Source: JASTVH01 sp042862465
GTDB lineage: Bacteria > Pseudomonadota > Gammaproteobacteria > Pseudomonadales > Oleiphilaceae
Length of the DNA: 64,000 nt
Assembly: GCA_042862465.1 (NCBI GenBank)
Contig: JASTVH010000002.1
Coordinates: 248,001 to 312,000, forward strand
Direction of reading: 5' to 3'
Shown: positions 51,220 through 60,023 of the stretch, in pieces
How positions within the stretch are numbered: the first letter of the stretch is position 1
How the letters are laid out: each line of letters begins with the position of its first letter
The notes under the pieces: model-generated
The model's input: the letters and a program-made list of their open reading frames with translations, nothing else
The model's database searches: none
Told to the model about the DNA's origin: nothing
Position numbers and translations under genes: made by a program

Positions 51220-52710
51220 ATGAAACCGCTAGCTCCTGCCTTGACCTTTCTCCTGCTGCTGGCCCTGGCCGGCTGTGCAGGCCAGCAACCGCTTTCCAAC
51301 GAAGCAATTTCCGAGCGCTACCCCAGCGTCTGGCAATTGGAATCCGCCATCATCGCGGCCCGCAAGGATAACCTTGATCTGCTTGCACCCGGTGATTTCA
51401 GCCAGGCCCAGCAACGATTCGAACGCAGCATCAAGCTGGCGCAAAACGACGATCCCGAAGCCAGCCCCTTGGCTCAACAGGGCCTGCAGGATCTATCCCG
51501 GGCCCAGGAGACCGCGGCCCGGTCCAGGGATATCCTTGAGGACGTTCTGGATGCCCGCCAGCGCGCCGTAGAGGCCAACGCCCACAAGATCCTGGCCAAT
51601 CGGTTCAGTGAGAACGACAAGACCCTCAAGAACCTGAGCCGCGCCATCGAGCAGGGCAACACCACTGCTGCCCGAACGGGCCGGCGGGCCCTGGAGGAGG
51701 ACTACCGCAGTCTGGAATTGCTGGCTCTGCAGCGTGAGGTCGTGGATCAGGCGGAAGAAGTCATCTCCCGTGCCGAGGAGAATGATGTCGAAGATCTGGC
51801 CCCCAAGACCATGAAAACGGCCCGGGAGGAACTCCGCCTGGCCCGTGATGTCCTGGCAGCGGACCGCAGTGATATCGAGAGGGCCAAGTCCCATGCCGCC
51901 CGCGCCACTGCGGCCGCCCAGCGGGCCACGCAAATCGCCGACTTGATCACCCAGTTCGAGCAGGCGGACTTCGAGCCCGAAGATACCGTCTTGTGGTATC
52001 AGGGGCAGCTAGCGGAAGTGGTCTCGCCGTTGGATCAAAAACCCACCTTCACCCGTCCCTACAAGCGCACGGTGGAACAGCTGCAATCCGAAGTCCGCAT
52101 GCTGGTGAATCGCAATCAGCTTCTGGAGGCTTCGCTGGCCGAGAAAGAGGATCAGATCATGGCATTACAGCAGTCGAAGGAGGCGCAGCTCTCCAAGGTC
52201 ATGGCGGAATCCTCCAGCGAACGCATGAAGCGGGAGGAGACCGCGGCGCGCTTCGCCTTCGTGCAGAACCTGTTTGATCCTCAGGATGCGGAAGTTTATC
52301 GCCGCGGCGACGATGTGTTGATCCGAGCCCAGGGCTTTCAATTCCCATCCGGTCAGAGCGAACTTCAGTCGGCCAATTTCCCACTGCTGAACAAAATCAC
52401 GGAAGCGGTGAAGAAATTCCCCGATGCACTCGTGGTGGTGTCGGGCCACACCGACAATGTAGGCAGTGTCGCCAAGAACCGACAGCTGTCCGAGGAACGG
52501 GCAGAGAAAGTCAGCCGGTTCCTGAGCGATGTGGGTGGCGTCAATCCCAAGCGCATCACGACGGTGGGGCACGGCGCCGAGCAGCCGGTGGCCTCCAATG
52601 ACACTCCGGAAGGGCGTGCCGCGAATCGTCGGGTGGAAGTCCTGCTGGTGAACGAAGGACCGATGAAGGCGACTGCGGCGGGCAAGGAAGAGTCAGCAGC
52701 CGGTGATTAG
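51220..52710 (+). CDS. OmpA-family lipoprotein with DUF4398 region
   Basis: A 496-residue lipoprotein (MKPLAPALTFLLLLALAGCAG, lipobox LAGC). Residues about 25-260 are helical, with a DUF4398-like ERYPSVWQLESAIIAARKDN start and heptad-rich stretches. A coiled coil around 285-330 precedes the C-terminal OmpA peptidoglycan-binding domain (VVVSGHTDNVGSVAKNRQLSEERA; NRRVEVLL). It probably bridges the outer membrane and cell wall. Its ribosome binding site is AAGGAA. Its stop overlaps that of the convergent GGDEF-EAL gene by 4 bp. Confidence 0.9.
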   Translation: MKPLAPALTFLLLLALAGCAGQQPLSNEAISERYPSVWQLESAIIAARKDNLDLLAPGDFSQAQQRFERSIKLAQNDDPEASPLAQQGLQDLSRAQETAARSRDILEDVLDARQRAVEANAHKILANRFSENDKTLKNLSRAIEQGNTTAARTGRRALEEDYRSLELLALQREVVDQAEEVISRAEENDVEDLAPKTMKTAREELRLARDVLAADRSDIERAKSHAARATAAAQRATQIADLITQFEQADFEPEDTVLWYQGQLAEVVSPLDQKPTFTRPYKRTVEQLQSEVRMLVNRNQLLEASLAEKEDQIMALQQSKEAQLSKVMAESSSERMKREETAARFAFVQNLFDPQDAEVYRRGDDVLIRAQGFQFPSGQSELQSANFPLLNKITEAVKKFPDALVVVSGHTDNVGSVAKNRQLSEERAEKVSRFLSDVGGVNPKRITTVGHGAEQPVASNDTPEGRAANRRVEVLLVNEGPMKATAAGKEESAAGD

Positions 52711-55289
52711 ATCACGGCCCGGTACGTGGCCAGCCATTGGGGTAGCTGATCGGCCGGCAAGGGGCGACAGAGCCAGAATCCCTGGATCCTGTCGCACCCC
52801 AGCGCTTTCAGCAGCCGCGCTGTGGCTTCGTCTTCCACACCCTCCGCCACCAGTTGGTAATCCAGACCGTGGACCATGTTGATGGCGGTTTCGACAATCA
52901 TCCGGGAACTCTCGCTGGCACACACATCCATTACCAGCGAGCGGTCCAGCTTGATTTCAGTGGCCGGCAGTTGCTTGAGGTAGGACAGTGAGGAATAGCC
53001 GCTGCCGAAATCGTCGATGGCCACCCTCAGCCCGATGTCCGCCAGTTTGTGCAGGGCTTTCAGGCCCTGCCTGGGATCTTCCATGGCGGCGGTTTCGGTC
53101 AGTTCCAGCGTAATACGCTCGGCGGCGATCCCGTGCTGGGCCAATAGCTGTTGGATGTGATGCCCCAGACTGCCGGAAGCCAGATCCCGGGCGGAAATGT
53201 TGATCGATACTTCCAGATGCGGCTGCTCTGAAAGCAGTTGGGCCAGATCCCGCATGCTGCGTTCGAAAGCCCAGCGGGTGAGCTGGGCGATCACGCCGGT
53301 TTCCTCTGCCAGGGGGATGAATTCCACCGGCGTCACCCAGCCCCGTTCCGGATGATGCCAGCGGATCAGGGCTTCCACCCCCACCACGTCACCCGTAACC
53401 AGGCTGATCTTGGGCTGGTAATACAGTTCCGTCTGGTCGTTGTTCAGTGCCTCCCTGAGATCCGACATCAGGGTCAGGCGACTTTCGCTGTAGATGTCAT
53501 AGTCGGGCGAATAGAAGCCCACATGCACCTTGCCAGCCGGCACCGACTCCATACCCACGTGGGCATTACGGATGAGCAGGGCCGCGTTGTCCCCGTGGGT
53601 GGGGTAGATCGCCGCACCGAACTTCGGGTGCAGCTCGATGGCCAGGTTATCCAGCGGCATGGCCTGCGAGAGCTGTTCCAGTGCCCTGTTCAGTTCCTTG
53701 AACTCATCATTCACCTTGCTCACATCCACTAGAATACCGAAACAGTCACCGGCCAGCTGGTAAACACATTCTTCCCGCCCGTTGTCATCCCGGACTTTAT
53801 GGACATAGGGCAGCCGGTGCGCCAGCGCGCTCATCTGTTCGGCCAGGCGCTGGAGCAGCATTTCACTGCGGGTCAGGCCCAGGGTCCGGTTGATCTCATC
53901 GAGCCGCGTCACCCGGGTCACGCCCACCATGTACTGCCCCTCAGGGTCACGCTGGAAACGCCGGTTCACCATCCATTCGAAGCGGTTACGGTTGGGCAGC
54001 TGCGTAACCGGATCATGCATCATGGCATCCGTCAGCCGGTTGTGGGCTTCATGTTGGGCCTTTTCCTTGCGCAGGCTCTCCGCCTGGGCCTGGATCTTGT
54101 CTTCCCGTTCCCGGTAGAGGCGATCCGCCAGGGCCAGGGTCAGGATGAAGGCTTCCAGGCCGGAGCCGATCTGCATGGCGTACTCGGTGAGAAAGTGCTC
54201 CGGCAGGAATCCCATAGCACGCCCGGCGGTCGCCAGCACGCCGATGGTCAGGGGCGACCAGGCCACGGTGAAAAACTTCGCGGCACGCACTCCGGCCGCC
54301 CAGCGTATGGGGCCGGCGACCAGCAGCAGCGAGAAAAAGAACAGTGATGAATAGGTGGAGAGCTTGATCGCCACGTTGTAGCTCAAGGTGGCGGCGGCGA
54401 TGAGATTGAGGATTTCGAATCCGATCATCGCCCGCATGGCGATATCCAGCTTGGGACTGTTGCCTTTGATTTTCAGGAATTCCCGGCAGAACAGCAGCGA
54501 GAACAGCGCCAGAAGCGGCATCGACAACAACAGCACGCGACCATGCACGGCCGGGGACTGCGGGTAAAAATGCTGGAAGCTGTAACCGTGTATGGAGCTG
54601 AAGAACAGCAGGTAGCCTGAAATGGCAATGGCGTAGTACAGGTACAGTTTTTCCCGCAGGGTCAAAAACACCGCCAGGTTGATCAGGATGATGACGATGA
54701 TGCCCCCGTAGTACAGGAAGTGCAGCTTCTGTTCCCGGGCCGCGTCCTCAAAGAACGCCTGTTCGCGCCAGATGCGCAGTGGCAGGATCATGGAGCCGTC
54801 GGTCTGAACTCGGGCATAGAGGGTTTTGGTCTCACCCGGGGCCAGGCTGAAGCGCAGCGCCATGTGGGGGTGATCAACGTCGCGGGGGTAGAAGGGGTGC
54901 GTATCGCCCAGCGTGAGTTCCCGTTGCAGGCGGCCGTCTGAAATAAGGTAGAAGGTCACGTCGTCCAGCTGGGCGTAGGCCAGTTCCGCGATGAGCTTGA
55001 TATGCTGGTCGGTCGGGTTCACGACCGCGAAGCGCAACCAGTAAGCGGCGTCGGTGATGCCCATGGTGGCATTGCCAGTGGGCTCCGTCTGCCACTCGTC
55101 ATCGGGCCGCTGTAGGATCTGCTGCAGATCGGCCTGACTGTCGGGATCTTTCACATACTGGAAGTGCGCCTGAATGGGCGACGCGTCGGTCACCGTGACC
55201 GGCCTGGTATCCGCATGCCCCAGGTGCCACACACACCAGAACAGGGCCACGAAAGCAAAACGCGAGGCGGGAGATAGGATCACACTCAA
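52707..55289 (-). CDS. 7TMR-DISM sensor with degenerate GGDEF and intact EAL domain
   Basis: An 860-residue membrane protein: a signal peptide ending ...GHADT, a periplasmic 7TMR-DISM extracellular domain (about 30-180), seven helices (about 190-395), a short coiled coil, a GGDEF domain and an EAL domain. The cyclase signature reads AGDCF instead of GGDEF, so it is probably inactive. The EAL domain retains EALIRWHHP, ELTETA, DDFGSGYSS and KLDRS. The expected function is c-di-GMP hydrolysis controlled by a periplasmic carbohydrate-type ligand. The start is uncertain: TTG at 55289 or GTG at 55283. Confidence 0.9.
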   Translation of the reverse strand: MSVILSPASRFAFVALFWCVWHLGHADTRPVTVTDASPIQAHFQYVKDPDSQADLQQILQRPDDEWQTEPTGNATMGITDAAYWLRFAVVNPTDQHIKLIAELAYAQLDDVTFYLISDGRLQRELTLGDTHPFYPRDVDHPHMALRFSLAPGETKTLYARVQTDGSMILPLRIWREQAFFEDAAREQKLHFLYYGGIIVIILINLAVFLTLREKLYLYYAIAISGYLLFFSSIHGYSFQHFYPQSPAVHGRVLLLSMPLLALFSLLFCREFLKIKGNSPKLDIAMRAMIGFEILNLIAAATLSYNVAIKLSTYSSLFFFSLLLVAGPIRWAAGVRAAKFFTVAWSPLTIGVLATAGRAMGFLPEHFLTEYAMQIGSGLEAFILTLALADRLYREREDKIQAQAESLRKEKAQHEAHNRLTDAMMHDPVTQLPNRNRFEWMVNRRFQRDPEGQYMVGVTRVTRLDEINRTLGLTRSEMLLQRLAEQMSALAHRLPYVHKVRDDNGREECVYQLAGDCFGILVDVSKVNDEFKELNRALEQLSQAMPLDNLAIELHPKFGAAIYPTHGDNAALLIRNAHVGMESVPAGKVHVGFYSPDYDIYSESRLTLMSDLREALNNDQTELYYQPKISLVTGDVVGVEALIRWHHPERGWVTPVEFIPLAEETGVIAQLTRWAFERSMRDLAQLLSEQPHLEVSINISARDLASGSLGHHIQQLLAQHGIAAERITLELTETAAMEDPRQGLKALHKLADIGLRVAIDDFGSGYSSLSYLKQLPATEIKLDRSLVMDVCASESSRMIVETAINMVHGLDYQLVAEGVEDEATARLLKALGCDRIQGFWLCRPLPADQLPQWLATYRAVI

Positions 55290-55475
55290 CCCGTGAACAG
55301 TAGTGGCATGGAATCAGTCAATGACTACTGAGTGTAGTCGAAGAAGTGCAAGCGCGTGGGTTACGCGGTTGCAGCGCTCCGCGTTCTCAGCCATGGAGGG
55401 CACACTGGCAGCGATCCGCATCACGAGGCAGAATAAAACCGTTTCCGCCCATTCAGTAACGAGCCCGATTGCCCC

Positions 55476-55943
55476 ATGACACCTGCCATCAACCTGGTCC
55501 GCCAGAAAAAGATCGCCCATCAGGTCCACGAGTATACCCATGACGCCAACAGCGAATCCTACGGCCTGGAGGCCGCCGAGAAACTGGGGTTGTCACCGGA
55601 ACAGGTTTTCAAGACCCTGGTGGTGGAGGTCGACAAAAAGGCACTGGTGGTCGGCATTGTGCCGGTGTCCGCGCAGCTGAGCATGAAGCAGATCGCCAAG
55701 GCGGTGGGGGCCAAGAAGGCGGTCATGGCCAGTCCGGCGGAGGTGGAACGGAGCACCGGCTATGTGCTGGGCGGGGTGAGCCCCCTGGGGCAGAAAAAAC
55801 GCCTGAAAACCGTCATCGACGAGTCCGCCCGGGAGTTTGAGACCATCCATGTCAGTGCCGGGAGACGCGGGCTGGAAATCGAACTGAGTCCGCTGGATTT
55901 GCAGGGGCTGCTGGACGGAATGTTCGCCCCCATTCAGCAATAA
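55476..55943 (+). CDS. ybaK: Cys-tRNA(Pro) deacylase YbaK
   Basis: A 155-residue YbaK/EbsC-type trans-editing protein: TPAINLVRQKKIAHQVHEY at the N-terminus, YGLEAAEKLGLSPEQVFKTLV and the conserved GGVSPLGQKK near residue 100. It hydrolyses Cys-tRNAPro misacylated by ProRS. It is followed after 28 bp by a small hypothetical gene and is probably co-transcribed with it. Confidence 0.93.
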   Translation: MTPAINLVRQKKIAHQVHEYTHDANSESYGLEAAEKLGLSPEQVFKTLVVEVDKKALVVGIVPVSAQLSMKQIAKAVGAKKAVMASPAEVERSTGYVLGGVSPLGQKKRLKTVIDESAREFETIHVSAGRRGLEIELSPLDLQGLLDGMFAPIQQ

Positions 55944-55971
55944 GCGCCGTCCCCATCAAGGAGCCGCCACC

Positions 55972-56193
55972 ATGTCCCCCAAGCACGACCTTGACCTGAT
56001 CCCCGACGCCCGCGACGGCCTGACCCGCATCGAGCGCATCATCCTCCACGTCCTGCACGAAACCCAGCGCGAGCGGGGCGGTCGTAATGTGCCGACCGCC
56101 ATGCTCTACGGGCGCGTGCTGGAATATGTCGACATGAGCGAAGCCGAGCTCCAGGGCTACCTGAACCGACTGGGTGCCATGGGCGATCGCTAG
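55972..56193 (+). CDS. small hypothetical protein (73 aa)
   Basis: A 73-residue charged, helical protein (MSPKHDLDLIPDARDGLTRI ... LQGYLNRLGAMGDR) with AAGGAG 8 bases before its ATG, 28 bp after ybaK. The shape suggests a small helix bundle, perhaps a winged-helix-like adaptor (ERIILHVLHETQRE, then VDMSEAELQGYLNRL), but no family is certain. Spacing and ribosome binding site make it likely to be real. Confidence 0.7.
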   Translation: MSPKHDLDLIPDARDGLTRIERIILHVLHETQRERGGRNVPTAMLYGRVLEYVDMSEAELQGYLNRLGAMGDR

Positions 56194-56263
56194 CGAAGTG
56201 GCAGGCACACATCCGTGATCAGTTCATGCTCGGGCGTCTCGGGCATGAGGTTCCGGTAACACC

Positions 56264-56294
56264 ATAGGTTAGGCTGAGCTTGCGAAACCCAACA
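56264..56294. repeat. degenerate single arm of the TAGGTTGGGCTGA repeat
   Basis: TAGGTTAGGCTGAGCTTGCG followed by AAACCCAACAT resembles one arm of the complete inverted repeat at 56800-56879, on the other side of mscL. This is probably a decayed copy of the same dispersed repeat. Confidence 0.55.
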
Positions 56295-56319
56295 TGTCGG
56301 ATATGCGGCAGGAGCGGCA

Positions 56320-56775
56320 ATGAAAAAGATCTTACAGGAATACAAGGCGTTTGCGCTCAAGGGCAATGTGCTCGATATGGCTGTGGGCATTGTCGTGGGG
56401 GGCGCCTTCGCGACCATTGCCAGCAGCCTGGTGGCCAATGTCATCGCCCCTAGCCTGGGCCTGTTTACCAGTGGCGTGGATCTGGCGGACCTGTTCGTGG
56501 TGCTCAAGGAGGGCAAGGCGGGCGCCCCATACGCAACGCTGGAGATGGCCAACCGGGACGGTGCGGTGACCCTCAGCTACGGGCTCTTTCTCAACAGCCT
56601 GTTCAGCTTCGCGATTGTCTCCTGGATTGCGTTCTTTCTGGTCAAGGGGATCAACCGGATCCGGGAACGCGAGAGTCACCGGGAGCAGGTGGTCCACAAG
56701 GAGTGCCCGTTCTGCTTTTCCCAGGTGCATATCCAGGCCGTGCGGTGTCCTTACTGCACCTCGAACCTGGAGTAA
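56320..56775 (+). CDS. mscL: large-conductance mechanosensitive channel MscL
   Basis: A 151-residue MscL: an amphipathic N-terminus (MKKILQEYKAFALKGNVLDM), first helix AVGIVVGGAFATIASSLVANVIAP (pore-lining Gly-rich), a periplasmic loop, second helix around 88-110, and a cytoplasmic tail. The tail ends in a zinc-ribbon-like pair CPFC (129-132) and CPYC (143-146), seen in a subset of MscL proteins. The channel opens under membrane tension to release solutes on hypo-osmotic shock, as expected of a bacterium living with salinity change. Confidence 0.96.
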   Translation: MKKILQEYKAFALKGNVLDMAVGIVVGGAFATIASSLVANVIAPSLGLFTSGVDLADLFVVLKEGKAGAPYATLEMANRDGAVTLSYGLFLNSLFSFAIVSWIAFFLVKGINRIRERESHREQVVHKECPFCFSQVHIQAVRCPYCTSNLE

Positions 56776-56799
56776 CCAGGCACCGGGGCCACCAACACC

Positions 56800-56879
56800 G
56801 TAGGTTGGGCTGACGAAGGAAGCCCAAAAGTCTACCCTATTTGCAAGATGTTGGGCTTCACAGGCTCAGCCCAACCTAC
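56800..56879. repeat. 80-bp inverted repeat (GTAGGTTGGGCTGA family)
   Basis: Arms of about 28 bp (56800-56827 and 56851-56879; GTAGGTTGGGCTGA / TCAGCCCAACCTAC, with internal AGCCCAA / TTGGGCT) form a long hairpin. This is a common dispersed extragenic repeat in gammaproteobacteria. It lies between the convergent mscL and polyferredoxin genes and could terminate both. Confidence 0.8.
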
Positions 56880-56886
56880 CGCCTGC

Positions 56887-58299
56887 CTACCAGCCCCAGA
56901 ACAACAGCCACCAGGCAAAGACCACCAGCGCGACCGCACCGCCGGACATCGCGAACGCCAGCATTCGACGCCCCGGCTGCGCACTGTACTGCCCGCCGAT
57001 ACGCCACAGCAGCCACAGCGACCAGAGCCCCGCGCCCCCCAGCAGCATCGCGCGCAACGGTGTTACCCAGAACAGCGGCACCTGCTCGGCCCGCAGCATG
57101 GAAACGGTCAGCGCGGACAGCCCCAGGAACACGCCGCAGGCCACCACCGGAATCAGGCCGTGGGACAGGTGATAAAGCGTCTGCCGCGGTTGCGGCCCCA
57201 GGGCCCGGCGCGCGCCCTGCAGCAACAGGGTCAGCAGCGTGCCCATGACCAGGCCGGTGACGCCGATGTAAGCGAGCAGCAGGGTGCCGTCGAGCAGATT
57301 GAAGACATCGTTCTGCCCGGGATAGTTGGTGAAGACCCACCAGGGCGTGTGCGTCTGCAGCGGCCAGAACCAGTCGTGCTCCACCAGCCAGGTGGCCAAC
57401 CACTGTTTGAGGGTGATGAACCAGGGGCTGGCGGACCAGTGGAAGGCACCCACCGCGATGCCGCCGAGGCCGAAGGTGATCAGCACCAGTTCGGCGGCGC
57501 TGGCGCGGTGGCCGCTTTCTTCCAGAATCTCGCTGTTGGGGGCCCGGGGTGTCAGGGCAATGGCGTCCCGATGGCCTTCGCAGCGGCCGCAGGCGTGGCA
57601 GCTGCTGGCGCTTTGCAGATCCCGCAGGTTCAGCAGGGTGGGACAGTTGACCGCCTCCGGACGGTCCCCGCGCTCACGGCTCGCCTGCCACTGCTGCGGG
57701 TCGGCGCGAAAATGCACCGGTGCCAGCTTGGCCAGCAACCCGAACACGCCGTTGACCGGGCACAGGTAACGGCACCAGACCCGCACGTTGCGGCCGTAAA
57801 GGTAGCCGATAATGAGCGCCCCCACGGTGGAGCCCCCCAGGATCAGCAGCGTGGCCTGGGGATACTGGTAGACACTGAGCATCTGGCCATACACGGTGGT
57901 GCCCACAAAGGCCACGAACGGCCAGCCGCCCCAGCGAACCCAGCGGGGAATGGCACCGCCGCGGCCATGGCGGCTGGCCCATTCGCTCAGGGTGCCTTCC
58001 GGACAGAAGACGCCACACCAGGTGCGCCCCATCACCACCATGCTCAACAGCACGAAGGGCCACCAGATACCCCAGAACAGGAACTGGGCGAACAGCGTGA
58101 TGTCGTCCCAGATATGCGCCGTATGCGGTGGCAGGGGCTGCACCGCCGGGAGGATGATCAGCACCGCATAGAACAGGACCACCGCCCACTGGATGCCCTG
58201 GATCGCCCGTCGGTGGCCCCGCATCCACTGACCGAGGCTGGCCAGCCAACTGCGGCGCTGGGAGACGGGGGTGACGTCAGTGGCGATGACACGGCTCAT
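56887..58299 (-). CDS. polyferredoxin-like 4Fe-4S membrane protein (FtrD-like)
   Basis: A 470-residue inner-membrane protein with many helices and Cys clusters for 4Fe-4S centres: WCGVFCPEGTLSEW, VWCRYLCPVNGVFG (NapH/CcoG-like) and SSCHACGRCEGH. It lies 16 bp downstream of a cupredoxin gene, itself downstream of a P19-like iron-binding gene, which is the gene set of FtrABCD-type ferrous-iron uptake; FtrD is thought to handle electrons for iron oxidation or reduction at the membrane. The FTR1-like permease (FtrC) that normally sits between them is absent. Confidence 0.82.
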   Translation of the reverse strand: MSRVIATDVTPVSQRRSWLASLGQWMRGHRRAIQGIQWAVVLFYAVLIILPAVQPLPPHTAHIWDDITLFAQFLFWGIWWPFVLLSMVVMGRTWCGVFCPEGTLSEWASRHGRGGAIPRWVRWGGWPFVAFVGTTVYGQMLSVYQYPQATLLILGGSTVGALIIGYLYGRNVRVWCRYLCPVNGVFGLLAKLAPVHFRADPQQWQASRERGDRPEAVNCPTLLNLRDLQSASSCHACGRCEGHRDAIALTPRAPNSEILEESGHRASAAELVLITFGLGGIAVGAFHWSASPWFITLKQWLATWLVEHDWFWPLQTHTPWWVFTNYPGQNDVFNLLDGTLLLAYIGVTGLVMGTLLTLLLQGARRALGPQPRQTLYHLSHGLIPVVACGVFLGLSALTVSMLRAEQVPLFWVTPLRAMLLGGAGLWSLWLLWRIGGQYSAQPGRRMLAFAMSGGAVALVVFAWWLLFWGW

Positions 58300-58315
58300 G
58301 CGGGGCTCCTGAAAG

Positions 58316-58651
58316 TTACTCGGCGATGATGCGTCCCTTGGACTCGGGCAGGTGGAATTCGTCGAAGATGTCGTATTCCCCCGGCTTCAACGGGTAGACC
58401 ACCACGAACGAACGGGCGCCGGGGGACAGGACTTTCTCCAGACGCAGGTCGTCACTTTCGAATTCCGCCGGGCCGCTCCCGGCATTGTGCAGTGAGATCT
58501 TGAAGCGCTCCCCGGCCTTCACATGCAGGGGCTGGGGCGACAGCTCGCCGTCCTTGAGCTGCAGGTCGTAGTTGGGCAGGCCGGCCCACGCCGGCAGAGC
58601 CAGGGCCAGAATGAACAGGGCGCCAAGAGCGCGACGCAGGGGTGCGGTCAT
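58316..58651 (-). CDS. periplasmic cupredoxin-domain protein (FtrB-like)
   Basis: A 110-residue protein with a signal peptide (MTAPLRRALGALFILALALPAWA) and a small beta-sandwich cupredoxin domain (LSPQPLHVKAGERFKISLHN; LKPGEYDIFDEFHLPESKG). Classical type-1 copper Cys/Met ligands are not obvious; His and acidic residues in DEFHLPE could serve. In Ftr systems this partner is proposed to oxidise or relay Fe2+ from P19 to the permease. The ATG at 58651 has GAAGGAGA 5-6 bases upstream. It is 54 bp after the P19 gene. Confidence 0.82.
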   Translation of the reverse strand: MTAPLRRALGALFILALALPAWAGLPNYDLQLKDGELSPQPLHVKAGERFKISLHNAGSGPAEFESDDLRLEKVLSPGARSFVVVYPLKPGEYDIFDEFHLPESKGRIIAE

Positions 58652-58705
58652 GGGGTTCTCCTTCGAAGGAAACCGGGACACCGGTGCGGTGCCCCGGCAC
58701 AGAGA

Positions 58706-59254
58706 TCAGTAGCCGCCTTTCTTGCCGATACCGGCATAGACGAAGTCGTATTCCAGGGTGAACGGCTCAAACCAGGCGCCCACGCCGGTGTCGCGGTCCA
58801 CATGACGCATGAACGGCTGACCCTGCATGTTCGGCGCATGAATGGTGTATTCCAGGTGATACTTGCCCGGACCGGCCAGCTTGACGTTGGCGCCGTAGTG
58901 GGTTCCGTCGCTGGCGATCATCGGCATGAAGGTGCCCGCCATGACCTCGTCGCTGCCCTTTTTCGTGAGCTTGTAGTCCACGGTCAGGTAGGGAATCCAG
59001 GCGCCCGGGGCGAAGCCGTTGGGGTTGTCCTCGAGGGCCATGATGTCCGCTTCCAGGTGGACGTCGGCCTGCTTGGCGGGCAGCTTGCCGGCCGGTTCCA
59101 TGATCACCGGCTGCAGATAGACGGCACCGACCTCCATACCGTTTGCCTGCTGCGGCTGGCCGATCGGGTATTCGGCGGCCTGAGCGGTGGACAGGGCGGT
59201 CAGGCCAGCGGCCAGGACGGCCGTTCGGGTCATGGTTGCAATCGTTGCGGGCAT
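58706..59254 (-). CDS. P19/Tp34-family periplasmic iron-binding protein (FtrA-like)
   Basis: A 182-residue exported protein: a signal peptide ending ALSTAQA, then the P19 domain with Met/His/Glu metal-site residues in MEVGAVYLQPVIMEP, DVHLEADIMALEDN and KYHLEYTIHAP. P19 proteins bind Fe2+ and Cu2+ in the periplasm and feed high-affinity iron uptake. The ATG at 59254 has CAGGAGA 7 bases upstream. A Fur-box-like sequence lies about 50 bp upstream, so iron-repressed expression of the three-gene operon is expected. Confidence 0.9.
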   Translation of the reverse strand: MPATIATMTRTAVLAAGLTALSTAQAAEYPIGQPQQANGMEVGAVYLQPVIMEPAGKLPAKQADVHLEADIMALEDNPNGFAPGAWIPYLTVDYKLTKKGSDEVMAGTFMPMIASDGTHYGANVKLAGPGKYHLEYTIHAPNMQGQPFMRHVDRDTGVGAWFEPFTLEYDFVYAGIGKKGGY

Positions 59255-59301
59255 GCAATTTCTCCTGTGATTATCGGCGTGGTTCGTTATCGTGATCGGA
59301 A

Positions 59302-59316
59302 TGATAATGATTTTTA
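59302..59316. promoter_or_regulatory. Fur box
   Basis: TGATAAT-g-ATTTTTA (59302-59316) matches the 7-1-7 Fur consensus TGATAAT-N-ATTATCA at 12 of 14 arm positions, inside an AT-rich stretch between the P19 operon and the divergent acetyltransferase gene. It is probably the iron-responsive operator of the P19 operon. Confidence 0.7.
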
Positions 59317-59410
59317 TTTGATTTGTCATTGACGAACATCAAATCGAACCACAGTGATTTCGCTATACTGTCGCAACCCCCTGGCGATCATCGGAAAACC
59401 GGATTCAAAA

Positions 59411-59896
59411 ATGCAGATTCGAGAGGCGACAGCGGACGACTTTGAGGCGATCTGGCCCATCTTTCACGAGGTGGTGGTTGCGGGCGATACCTACGCCTAT
59501 CCCCCCGAGACGGACCGAACCCAGGCCTTTCGGCTGTGGATGGCATTGCCGGCCCGAACCTTCGTGGCCGAAGACGACGGCCAGATCCTCGGCACCTATT
59601 ACATCAAGACCAACCACGCCGGCCCCGGCGCCCACGTGTGCAATTGCGGCTATATGGTGGCCTCGGCCGCCCGCGGACGCGGCCTGGCCACTGCCATGTG
59701 CGAGCACTCCCAGGAGCTGGCCCGCGCCATGGGCTACCGGGCCATGCAGTTCAATTTCGTGGCAGCCAGCAACACCGGGGCGGTAAGGCTCTGGCAGAAA
59801 CTGGGGTTCGAGACCGTCGGCCGTCTGCCGGGCGCTTTCAACCATCCCCAACAGGGCTTCGTGGATGCCCTGGTCATGTACAAGTGGTTCGCCTGA
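59411..59896 (+). CDS. GNAT family N-acetyltransferase
   Basis: A 161-residue GNAT protein: MQIREATADDFEAIWPIFHE at the N-terminus, the acetyl-CoA-binding loop VASAARGRGLATAM (motif A, R/QxxGxG/A), and ASNTGAVRLWQKLGFETVGRLPG at the end. The substrate may be an amino acid or an antibiotic-like amine and cannot be told. The ATG at 59411 starts the family N-terminus; the frame is open 19 codons further back. The ribosome binding site is poor. It is divergent from the Fur-controlled operon. Confidence 0.87.
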   Translation: MQIREATADDFEAIWPIFHEVVVAGDTYAYPPETDRTQAFRLWMALPARTFVAEDDGQILGTYYIKTNHAGPGAHVCNCGYMVASAARGRGLATAMCEHSQELARAMGYRAMQFNFVAASNTGAVRLWQKLGFETVGRLPGAFNHPQQGFVDALVMYKWFA

Positions 59897-60023
59897 ACCC
59901 CGCCGGTTACCAAAGCGACTACACTGATTAGCACAAGCAATCATTCTGATGTTGTCGCACGCTCGAAGCGCCGATACAGACTGACTCGCCGTTAATCACA
60001 GATTCCGGAAAGGTGGATCATCC

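Noticed and set aside
51020..51307. Minus-strand 95-codon frame overlapping the start of the OmpA-like gene
   Set aside because: It runs over the signal peptide region of a well-supported lipoprotein gene, has no ribosome binding site and no recognisable domain.
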